A DNA stretch of 45,281 nt from Bifidobacterium breve (GTDB lineage: Bacteria; Actinomycetota; Actinomycetes; S36-B12), in assembly GCA_945901095.1 (NCBI GenBank), contig CAMDKQ010000005.1, positions 1-45,281 on the forward strand. Direction: 5' to 3'. This document shows, in pieces, positions 10,693-19,020 of the stretch. The position numbers were made by a program, and so were the translations under genes. A model generated the notes under the pieces. The model searched no databases. It was not told the origin of the DNA and saw only the letters and a program-made list of their open reading frames with translations. The first letter of the stretch is position 1; each line of letters begins with the position of its first letter.

Positions 10693-11124
10693 GTGAATGA
10701 TTCGCATGCCTCGCAGGATGGTCCGAGCCGACCCATTCGAGTGCTCGTGTACAGCGACGATAGGTCGATACGCGACTCCGTCCTGCTTGCCCTTGGCCGG
10801 CGGCCGGCACCGGAACTTGGCGATGTCACATACATCCATTGCGCAACCGAACCCGCAGTCATCGCCGAGGTGGATCGCGGCAAGCTTGACCTACTCATCT
10901 TGGATGCCGAGGCCTCCCCTGCAGGCGGGATGGGTATCGCCCGTCAGGTCAAAGACGAGATCTTCCACTGTCCACCTGTCCTACTACTTATCGCTCGGCC
11001 GCAGGATGCCTGGCTCGCGACTTGGTCGCGTGCCGAAGCAGTGGCGTCGCGACCGGTGAACCCAATGTCCCTCGCCCAGACGGTCGCAAGCCTGCTTCGG
11101 CAGCGCGTGGCCGTGACCTCGTAG
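10693..11124 (+). CDS. Orphan receiver-like (CheY-fold) protein, no output domain
   Basis: [15 protein letters not shown]...[11 protein letters not shown]...[14 protein letters not shown] resembles a receiver domain; GTG start 10693. Confidence 0.65.
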   Translation: MNDSHASQDGPSRPIRVLVYSDDRSIRDSVLLALGRRPAPELGDVTYIHCATEPAVIAEVDRGKLDLLILDAEASPAGGMGIARQVKDEIFHCPPVLLLIARPQDAWLATWSRAEAVASRPVNPMSLAQTVASLLRQRVAVTS

Positions 11125-11131
11125 ACAGCGA

Positions 11132-12220
11132 GTGGTAGCCGTGGCGAGTTGGCCGCAGGTCTTACGGGCCCTAACAAGGGGCGTAGACCTCGATGCTGAC
11201 GAGGCCACTTGGGCGATGAACTCGATCCTTGAGGGCAGCGCCACTGAGGCGCAGATCGGCGGGTTCGCCATGGCGCTGCGTGCGAAGGGCGAATCAGCTG
11301 TGGAGGTGGAGTCGTTCGTGGCGGTCATGCTTGATCATGCCAAACGTGTCGATCATGACTTCATCGCGTTGGATGTCGTTGGCACGGGCGGCGACTCCTC
11401 CCACTCCGTGAATATCTCAACGATGTCGGCGCTCGTCGCTGCTGCTGCTGGCGCCCCGATCATCAAGCACGGGAATCGGGCCGCATCGTCGTCCACCGGA
11501 ACGGCTGACGTCCTCGAGGAACTCGGCGTCCAGATTGGGCTCGAACCGGCGCAGGTGGCGGCGTGTGCGCGCGAGGCGGGCATTGGATTCTGCTTCGCAC
11601 CCCTGCATCACCCGGCTATGAAGTACGCCGCTCAGGCGAGACGCGACCTCGGAGTGCCCACACTCTTCAACATCCTCGGGCCCCTTGCGAATCCGGGGCT
11701 CGCCGAGGCCGCTCTCGTGGGATGCGCCGATGAAGCCCGTGCCGCGGTCATGGCAGACGTGCTCCATCGCCGAGGCGTCAAAGCCCTTGTCGTTCGCGGC
11801 GACGACGGCCTCGACGAGATTTCGACCGTCACGACGACGACAGTCTGGGATGCAACAGGGGCCCAGATTCAGCTGGTGACCTTCGACCCCCGCGACCTCG
11901 GCGTCGAGTCGGTGGATCCGCATCTGCTCGTCGGCGGTGATCGTGTGCGCAATGCAGATCTGCTGCGCAAGTCGCTGTCGGGCACCAGCCAAGGACTTGG
12001 CGAAGACCACGAGCGTGTCGCCGCGATCCGCGATGTCGTCGCCGTGAATGCCGCTGCCGCGCTGGTCGCCTACGAGTCGGCCATGGGTAGACACACTGAA
12101 GGCACCCTCGCAGATCGGATCGGCGTGCAGTTGCCTCGCACCCGGCAGATCATCGAGACCGGGGCCGCGATGGGCGTGCTCAATGCCTGGGTCCAACTCT
12201 GCAACAAGCTCACGACCTAA
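11132..12220 (+). CDS. trpD: Anthranilate phosphoribosyltransferase
   Basis: DVVGTGGDSSHSVNISTMSALVAAAAGAPIIKHGNRAASSSTGTADVLEELG. Confidence 0.96.
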   Translation: MVAVASWPQVLRALTRGVDLDADEATWAMNSILEGSATEAQIGGFAMALRAKGESAVEVESFVAVMLDHAKRVDHDFIALDVVGTGGDSSHSVNISTMSALVAAAAGAPIIKHGNRAASSSTGTADVLEELGVQIGLEPAQVAACAREAGIGFCFAPLHHPAMKYAAQARRDLGVPTLFNILGPLANPGLAEAALVGCADEARAAVMADVLHRRGVKALVVRGDDGLDEISTVTTTTVWDATGAQIQLVTFDPRDLGVESVDPHLLVGGDRVRNADLLRKSLSGTSQGLGEDHERVAAIRDVVAVNAAAALVAYESAMGRHTEGTLADRIGVQLPRTRQIIETGAAMGVLNAWVQLCNKLTT

Positions 12221-12227
12221 CCCCCAA

Positions 12228-12300
12228 GTCATTTCATCCAGATTCCGGCTTAAATGACCAAAGAGTTGGTCATTAAAGGCGGTTTTTGGTCATTTCGTCC
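12228..12300. repeat. Convergent-junction repeat/hairpin element, copy A
   Basis: GTCATTTCATCCAGATTCCGG (12228-12248), hairpin AATGACCA-AAGAGT-TGGTCATT (12253-12274), then another TGGTCATTTCGTCC (12287-12300). Confidence 0.55.
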
Positions 12301-12346
12301 GGTGCCAAGACCCGCCCCGCGATGTACAGCCCAATCCTTATTCGCG

Positions 12347-14001
12347 TCAGATGAGGTCGAGGACGTGAGCAGTGGTTTGCAGTGCGCCCAATACCCAGCC
12401 TTGGTTGAGCGACAATGCATCACCACACACGAAGAGCCGTCGCCGATCAAGGGGCGCGATGAGGTCCCTAGTCATCTTCCACGGTTCAACGCCAGGCCCC
12501 CACAACGGAATGTCACTGCCGACGGTGGTGTCACCCCATCGAACCCCCCGGCCGTCGAGGGGGAGGGGAACTGTGATGCCATGCAGTTCGCTCAGTGCAT
12601 CGGTGACCTCACGAATGACGGCGTCGTCGAGTTGCCCGACCGCTTGCTCCGTCGGCGAAGACTCCAGTGAGGGGAACGTATGGAATGCGTGTCGCCCGAA
12701 GGAGTAGCTCGCCATGATGAGCGAAGCGCCACTGGGATCCTCCTGCAGGTAGATGGTCTGACGAAGTGGTCCATCGCTCACGGACCTCCCGGGCTCGAGC
12801 CCGAGATCCCTCCACCATGGACGGTCGTAGGCGAGGTAAATCTTGATGGAGTCGTTTTCGATCAGGTGGCTCAAGGCGCGACTGAGTACGGCGGATTGTT
12901 GGAGAATCGGACTGTTGAACCAGAGCCTTCGCATGGACGAGCCCGACTGAGCGAGGATGACGGTGCCAGCGCGAACAGTACGCGTCTTGGATTCCGTTCT
13001 CATGCCAAAGTGAACGGTGAGCCCGCCTGCTGAATCTGGGTCATGGGTGATGGAGATCGCCTGCCACCCGAGGTGAATATCCACACCGGCCTCGCTGGCG
13101 CGATCTGCCAACTTGAGGGGTATTCGCTGCATGCCACCATCGAGACCCATGTAATTGGCATCGGACACTGCGAGAACTGTGCCGAGCCACTTGCTGGCGG
13201 ACAGATCGGCGAGTTCGTATCCGATCCAATCCTGGACGAAGGCAGCGCCTTCCGCACCGAACTCAGCCTCAAGCAGTTCGCCAGCAGTGATGAAGGACAG
13301 CTTCGTGCCGTGATGGCGCAGGCCGTCGAGCCAATCACCCGTCTCATCACCCCGACCGTGGAGAGGTCGTGAAGGCCCACCGACTTGGCGAGGCGCGTAA
13401 AGAATGAGTCCGGTGGGAGTGCTGCGAGGTCTGGACGCATTTGGTAGGGGAACTGCCCGGCATGGGTCACCTCGCGTCGGCGCATTCGTGTTCCGCGTAG
13501 CCTGACAAAATTGCTCGGCGCAGATGCAGGCGCAGAGTGGGTCGACAACCCCAGTTCGTCGATGAGGTCGAGGGTTGCTCGATGCTGGAAGGGGGTGCGC
13601 ATGCCGCCCAGTTCGGCCAGTTCGTTCTCGACTGGTGGCACCGGGACCGACCAGAGCCTGCCGCCAAAACGCGATCGCGATTCGAAAACCGCAATCGATT
13701 TGGTCGGATAGCGGGCCGCGAGTCGGTAGGCGGCGAGGGTACCGGCCACGCCTGCACCAATGATGACGATGTCGATGGATTGGCCTTCGGCAGGTCTTTT
13801 GGTTCGGCGTCCAGCTAGCACTCCGGTGCCGATACCTACGGCGCCCGCTGTAGCCGCGGCGAGCCCGAGGTCGATGGCCTCCATGTCGCCTCTGGCGCCC
13901 CGGCCCCACTGGCGGCCGGCAACGAGCCCAGAGCCGATCCCGACCGAAGCAGCCACGGCTGCAGCGATGAACGCGCGACGATCAACCTTGGACACCCTCA
14001 A
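12347..14001 (-). pseudogene. FAD-dependent amine oxidase (flavin monoamine oxidase family), split by a frameshift
   Basis: N-terminal half in ORF 13000..14001 (IVIIGAGVAGTLAAYRL...FESRSRFGGRL); C-terminal half in another frame of ORF 12347..13909 (ETGDWLDGLRHHGTKLSFITAGE...FVCGDALSLNQGWVLGALQTT). Frames switch at the CCCC run 13350-13353. Confidence 0.75.
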
Positions 14002-15814
14002 AGCCTAAGGCGGTGCGGATTCGTGTCACCGGGAGTCCGCGTGACCCAATTGGACGCTGTTCCCCAGCCCGCACATGTCGGGTGTGCCACTGATAGTCGC
14101 CAGCGGCCGGCGCGGAATCGCGCATGATGTGCTGGACCCGTGAAAGCCGGACTGCGAGGTCGCCGCCACATGCCACGGGCAGCGAGAGCGGCACCGCGAC
14201 CTCGACGAGTCGAGCGCCCTCAAGCCAGGTGTTGATGGCGTCGGCTTCCTCGGCAAGTCCTGAGGTGGCGAGGGTTCGGGTCGAAGTGATGTGTTCGGCG
14301 GAGCAGCGCAGCGCATCCAGTGCTGGCGCAGGATCGACCCCGCGGTCGATGGTGACCGCTCCGGCAAGGGAGCCGAAACGGATGCAGTGGATCTCCCAGC
14401 CACCATCGGGTGTTTGCTGAGCGGCGATAATTTCGGGATTCGCTGCGAGCATGGCCAGACGCTGGGTGCGGACACTTGCATGCAGGAATGCGGCGAGACG
14501 GTCACGCCAGCCGGCGGCATCCTCGAATCGACCAGCCTCCGAGAGTTCGGCCATACGTGCCGAGCACACAGCCACCACGGCGCGCGTATCGCCGACCATC
14601 GCCAATCGGACGCCGGCGACGAGTTCGCCGTAGCGTGTCGTGTCGCCCGACGTGATGCAGGGGGCCGGGCAGGTGCCGAGCTCAGCGCGAACACAGCCGG
14701 GAGTGTCTGTGCGTGGCCGGCGGGAGATCTTGGCGGTGCAGGTGCGCAGCGGGAAGGCGAGCGTCATCGCCTCGGCGGCGAAGGTGGCCGCGCCTGCGCT
14801 CGGGAACGGGCCAAGATAGCGAGCGCCCTCCGCGGAGTCGTCGAGGACCTTGCGGACAACGGTGAGCCGGGGTGCGTGCTCAGCGGTGAGTTTGAGCCAG
14901 ACCTGCTTCTCTGGCCGCTTCGATCGGTGGTTGTAGCGCGGCTGATGCTCGGCGATGAGCCGCAACTCGCGCACACGTGCCTCGAGGATGCTTGCACAGA
15001 CGATTGGTGTCACCTCGTGGGCGATGCCCACCATCTCGGCCATGCGGCGACGGGTCTCAGAAGCTGTGAAGTAGCCGCGAACCCGGGTACGGATGCTCTT
15101 CGAGGTCCCGATGTACAGTGCGGTGCCCGTCTGATCTTTGAAGACGTAGACGCCCGGGGCATCGGGCAGGCCGTTGGCGAGATGTCGCTTGCTCCGTTGG
15201 GTCGGTGACAACCTTGACGAGAAGGCCTGCAGGTCCTCGACTGTCTGGATACCGAGATTGCCGAGCCGAGCTACGAGAGCGTGGAAGACATCGGCGGTGG
15301 CGCGGGCGTCATCGAAGGCCCGGTGGGTCGGGGTGACGGTGGCGTGGAAGTACGCGGCGAGCGTGCCGAGTTTGCAGTTGCGAACCTCGCCCGGCTGCAG
15401 GGTCACGCGTGCGATGCGGGCGGTATCGAGCACCTGCGGACCGGGCCAGGGGTACCCGAGCTTTTGGCAGGCACCCTTGAGGAAGCCGACGTCGTAGGGA
15501 GCGTTATGAGCGATGAGAATGCTCCCGCGCATGAACTCCAGAAAGGATGGAAGGACGGCTTCAAGTCGTGGCGCTGTCATGAGGAGTGCATCGGTGATGC
15601 CCGTGAGTGCCGCGACGAACGCAGGCACGGGAATACCGGGGTTGACGAGGGTGGAGTATTCGCCGATGACCTCACCGCCGCAGACCCGAACGGCGCCGAT
15701 CTCGGTGATGCCCGCCTCGGCGGGGCTGCCGCCGGTGGTCTCGAGATCGACAACGACGAAGGTCGCCTGCGACAGCGGCACCCCGAGCGCTTCGGTGGAC
15801 AGTTGCTCGTGCAT
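13982..15814 (-). CDS. DEDDh exonuclease (DnaQ/PolIII epsilon-like) fused to a GIY-YIG/UvrC-like domain
   Basis: VVDLETTGGSPAEAGITEIGAV...HNAPYDVGFL...HRAFDDARATADVF, then LPDAPGVYVFKDQTGTALYIGTSKSIRTRVRGYF. Confidence 0.92.
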   Translation of the reverse strand: MHEQLSTEALGVPLSQATFVVVDLETTGGSPAEAGITEIGAVRVCGGEVIGEYSTLVNPGIPVPAFVAALTGITDALLMTAPRLEAVLPSFLEFMRGSILIAHNAPYDVGFLKGACQKLGYPWPGPQVLDTARIARVTLQPGEVRNCKLGTLAAYFHATVTPTHRAFDDARATADVFHALVARLGNLGIQTVEDLQAFSSRLSPTQRSKRHLANGLPDAPGVYVFKDQTGTALYIGTSKSIRTRVRGYFTASETRRRMAEMVGIAHEVTPIVCASILEARVRELRLIAEHQPRYNHRSKRPEKQVWLKLTAEHAPRLTVVRKVLDDSAEGARYLGPFPSAGAATFAAEAMTLAFPLRTCTAKISRRPRTDTPGCVRAELGTCPAPCITSGDTTRYGELVAGVRLAMVGDTRAVVAVCSARMAELSEAGRFEDAAGWRDRLAAFLHASVRTQRLAMLAANPEIIAAQQTPDGGWEIHCIRFGSLAGAVTIDRGVDPAPALDALRCSAEHITSTRTLATSGLAEEADAINTWLEGARLVEVAVPLSLPVACGGDLAVRLSRVQHIMRDSAPAAGDYQWHTRHVRAGEQRPIGSRGLPVTRIRTALGFEGVQG

Positions 15815-15925
15815 GGCTGCACGCTAGGGCAGGCCCCTGACATGGGCGGTCAGGCGGGCGGCCCGTAGCCGAGGTGTGGGCGCATTGCGGCCGGCCTACC
15901 GGCGTGGGCCGGTATCCTCGCGGCC

Positions 15926-16198
15926 GTGGCCAACTCCCTTCCCGACGCTACTTCGCGCTTTCGATGTGCCCACTGCGGCAACCTCACCCGGTTCGATGTG
16001 ATTCGCGCCACGAGGGTTAGTGAGTTCTGGCATCTGGCGATCTCCGGCGAGCCGGCCATCGAGGAGTCGATCCTCCTTGAGGAGACGGTCGAGCAGGTGC
16101 GGTGCCGGTGGTGCTCGGCGACCGACCGCGTTGAAATCGTGCCGAGGCCCGAATTTGGCGGCCCAATTCAGGAGGAGGCGGGCGACGGCGGTCCCTGA
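15926..16198 (+). CDS. Small conserved protein with a putative zinc ribbon
   Basis: 90 aa; CAHCGNLTRFDV...VRCRWCSATDRVEIV (two CxxC pairs). Confidence 0.7.
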   Translation: MANSLPDATSRFRCAHCGNLTRFDVIRATRVSEFWHLAISGEPAIEESILLEETVEQVRCRWCSATDRVEIVPRPEFGGPIQEEAGDGGP

Positions 16199-16248
16199 AG
16201 ATTGGTGACAGTGGAGGATTGTCAGACCCCTCTTCTAGCGTCCGCACC

Positions 16249-16470
16249 ATGGTTATTGACTGTGGTACCTGCGTGGTTGCCGGCGATGCGTGCGGTGATT
16301 GCGTCGTCTCTGTTCTTCTCGGTCCGATCGGCGGAGCCCGGCATCCCGAAATTGCCGATGAGCATTACGCTGCCGTCGAGGCGTTAGCAGGCTCCGGGTT
16401 GGTCCCGCCACTTCGATTGGTGTCGGCTCCCGTCGGAGACTCAAGGGCCGGGCGACATCGGGCGAGTTGA
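16249..16470 (+). CDS. Small cysteine-rich hypothetical protein
   Basis: MVIDCGTCVVAGDACGDCVVSVLLG...; C-x2-C, C-x2-C. Start (16219 or 16249) uncertain. Confidence 0.6.
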   Translation: MVIDCGTCVVAGDACGDCVVSVLLGPIGGARHPEIADEHYAAVEALAGSGLVPPLRLVSAPVGDSRAGRHRAS

Positions 16471-16538
16471 GCCGCATTTCGGTCCCGCTGCCCGAGCGAT
16501 GAGAGTGTGTCTTGCGTCACGTCGACGGGGCAGGGCGT

Positions 16539-16608
16539 TCGGTTTTTCGGCAAGACCGAGGCTTTTGGCCCCTCGTTCTGGGCCAAAGGTCCCACAACAT
16601 TAGGGACC
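16539..16608 (+). promoter_or_regulatory. Three consecutive hairpins upstream of the NlpC/P60 gene (leader element or terminator array)
   Basis: TCGGT...ACCGA (16539-16559), TTTGGCCC-CTCGTTCT-GGGCCAAA (16564-16587), GGTCCC-ACAACATTA-GGGACC (16588-16608). Confidence 0.5.
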
Positions 16609-16718
16609 GACGAGATGCTTCTGTTACCTTTGAGAAGAATTTCATCGCTGATGTGGGAACCTCCTCCCGGTCAGCTCCGTCGAACCAGGCACCACGCCAT
16701 GGACGAAGGAGAAGCACC

Positions 16719-17801
16719 TTGACGTTCCGTTCTTCGATCCGCCGTGTGGTCCTCGCGATTGGTGCTGGGGTGCTCGTTCTCTCGGTCACTGCGCCGGCCG
16801 CCCACGCCGCACCGCGCGACCTCCAGCAGGTGCGCATTCAGATGCGAGACCTTCATGCTCAGGCCGAGAGCGCCACGGAGCGCTACAACGAGGCGCAGGT
16901 GCGCCTGCGCGATATTGAATCTGAGCTCTCATCCCTTGAACGCAAAGTGGTTCGCCAAAAGCGGGAGCTAACCAAGATCTCGGCCACGGTCGATAGCCTC
17001 GCCCGGTCCGCCTACACCAGTGGGGGAATCGACGCATCCCTGCAGGTGCTCCTAGCCGATGATCCGAATGAGTTCCTCGCCCAGGCTGCGGCGCTCGATC
17101 AGGTTGCACTTTCCCAGTCGGCATCGTTGCGTAAAACCCAGACTGCACGGCTTCGGCTCGCGCAGGCCGAGGCTGAACTGCAACAGAAGCAGGACTCAGC
17201 GAAGTCTGTTCGAGGCGAGATGAAAGAGGCGAAGGAGTCGGCTGATCGAAAGGTCCGGGAGGCAGAGGGGGTCCTAGCAGGTCTCGAGGCGCAGGAGCGT
17301 GAGCGCATCACCCAGCTCGCCGCCAAGGAGCGGCAGGCCGCTCAGGCTGCTGCAGCGGCTGCCGCGCGTCAGATCGATCAGAATCAGGGCCAGCAGACGG
17401 GTCCGAGCGCCGGCGGTGGGGGCTTCTCCGGTGGCGGACGCGCGGCAACTGCCGTGCGCTACGCGCTTGCACAGGTTGGCGACCGATACGTCGCGGCTAC
17501 ATCCGGCCCGAACACGTTCGATTGCTCGGGCTTGACGATGACCGCTTGGCGGCAGGCTGGTATCTCACTGCCTCACTACAGCTACAGCCAGTACAGCAAG
17601 AGCCGGAAGATTCCGCTGAGCCAGGCGCAGCCAGGTGACCTGATCTTCTACTTCGGCGGCAGCGTGCACCATGTCGGGATGTACATCGGTAACGGCAAAA
17701 TGGTCCACGCCGCCAACCCTGACGAAGGCGTTGTTATCACCGACGTCCTCGGTCCTTGGTATAACCGCTACTTCACCGGGGTCGGACGAGTTCTCGGATA
17801 A
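16719..17801 (+). CDS. Secreted NlpC/P60 peptidoglycan endopeptidase with coiled-coil N-terminus (RipD/Rv2190c-like position)
   Basis: TTG start 16719 after GAAGGAGAAG; signal peptide ...TAPAAHAAP; coiled coil; FDCSGLTMTAW...GDLIFYFGGSVHHVGMYIGNGKMVHA. Confidence 0.92.
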   Translation: MTFRSSIRRVVLAIGAGVLVLSVTAPAAHAAPRDLQQVRIQMRDLHAQAESATERYNEAQVRLRDIESELSSLERKVVRQKRELTKISATVDSLARSAYTSGGIDASLQVLLADDPNEFLAQAAALDQVALSQSASLRKTQTARLRLAQAEAELQQKQDSAKSVRGEMKEAKESADRKVREAEGVLAGLEAQERERITQLAAKERQAAQAAAAAAARQIDQNQGQQTGPSAGGGGFSGGGRAATAVRYALAQVGDRYVAATSGPNTFDCSGLTMTAWRQAGISLPHYSYSQYSKSRKIPLSQAQPGDLIFYFGGSVHHVGMYIGNGKMVHAANPDEGVVITDVLGPWYNRYFTGVGRVLG

Positions 17802-19002
17802 CGGGCAGGCGATCGACTAACCGCGGTGCAAGCACGACCGCGACTGCAGTCAGCGTGCAGGCAAGCAATAGTCCGATTCGCGTCGCCTGAACGACTGCCG
17901 CGTACCAAGTGGTCTCGATAAGTGACCCGTAAAGCCACGGGAAGAGTGCCGAGGTCAGCGCCGACATGAAGACGAGCAGGATGGTCACGGTTCTCAGGCG
18001 TGACCGCTTGTCGACACTTGCGGCGGCGGCCACGCCGACGATCCACACCGAGTACTGCGGTGAGAAAACCCTGCTCGTGGCGATCGACACGAGCACGAGC
18101 GCGAGGGCGACATCCCCTGGAGCCACCGCCTCGAGTCGCCCGCGCAGTCGTTGCAGGGCGATGACGCCGATGAGACCGATCCCGAGTGCCGTGATGACAA
18201 GGCCGATGGTCGTTGCACCTGGCATGACGATCTCGAAGGATCCGTAGCGCAGCACGACCTGTTGCGGCAGACCGAGTGCTCCAGCGATGACGAAGGGCAG
18301 TGCCCCAACAGACTCGAGTTGAAGTCCGCGCTCGCCCTGTTCACCGAGGAAGGAGACGCCACCCTTGGCCCAGGCAGCGATGAGCAGGGTGCCGATGACA
18401 GCAGTTGCAAATGCCGCAATGAGGCCGCGCCAAAGGTTGCGCTTGGGCAGGGCGAGGAGGATGAGGACCGGCCAGACCTTCAGGAGCCCACCGATGCCGG
18501 CAGCAGTACCGCTGAGCCAGGGTTTGGAGATCAGAACCAGAGCAGCCACGGCGAAGAGGGTGGGGAACAGATCGAAGCGGGCGAGCATGATGGGCCCAAT
18601 GGCGACGCCGCCGATGACCCATGCCCAAGGCCCCCACACCGATGCGGGGCTGTAGCGGTCGCGGTGCACTCGTAGGGATGAGGCAATGAGGAGGCCGAGA
18701 ATAGCGGCGTCGGCGAGGACTGCGAGCACCACGAAACCGATGATGGGGTCGGGTCCCACCACTCCGGAAAGGGCGAACAGCACGCCAGCTCCCGGCGGGT
18801 ACTGCCAGTAGGAGTCGCCTACCGGGAACTGGCGCTCATTGAGCAGAATCGTCCACGTTGAGTAGAGGTACACATCCGGGAGGAAGTATTCGGCAAGGCC
18901 GAAGGTCGCCCCGACGAGCACTGCTCGGCTCGCAGCCCACGCAAGAAGCAGGAGCGCGATCGAACGTTGTGTCGTGTGGTCGCGCAGCTTGCTCACAAGC
19001 AC
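17773..19002 (-). CDS. Polytopic membrane glycosyltransferase (GT87/DUF2029-like)
   Basis: 409 aa, multiple TM helices; LARFDLFPTLFAVAALVL and VFSPQYSVWIVGVAAA are typical of GT-C/GT87 proteins. Confidence 0.8.
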   Translation of the reverse strand: MLVSKLRDHTTQRSIALLLLAWAASRAVLVGATFGLAEYFLPDVYLYSTWTILLNERQFPVGDSYWQYPPGAGVLFALSGVVGPDPIIGFVVLAVLADAAILGLLIASSLRVHRDRYSPASVWGPWAWVIGGVAIGPIMLARFDLFPTLFAVAALVLISKPWLSGTAAGIGGLLKVWPVLILLALPKRNLWRGLIAAFATAVIGTLLIAAWAKGGVSFLGEQGERGLQLESVGALPFVIAGALGLPQQVVLRYGSFEIVMPGATTIGLVITALGIGLIGVIALQRLRGRLEAVAPGDVALALVLVSIATSRVFSPQYSVWIVGVAAAASVDKRSRLRTVTILLVFMSALTSALFPWLYGSLIETTWYAAVVQATRIGLLLACTLTAVAVVLAPRLVDRLPVIRELVRPR

Positions 19003-19020
19003 GACACTAGCGACCCCGCC

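Noticed and set aside
14291-15208. 305-aa plus-strand ORF over the exonuclease/GIY-YIG gene
   Set aside because: Antisense to a clearly conserved fusion protein; composition typical of high-GC shadow frames.
16480-16718. ydaO/yuaA (c-di-AMP) riboswitch upstream of NlpC/P60
   Set aside because: Expected from gene context, but I cannot find the conserved GGGTGAATC-like segments; kept only as an unassigned structured leader.
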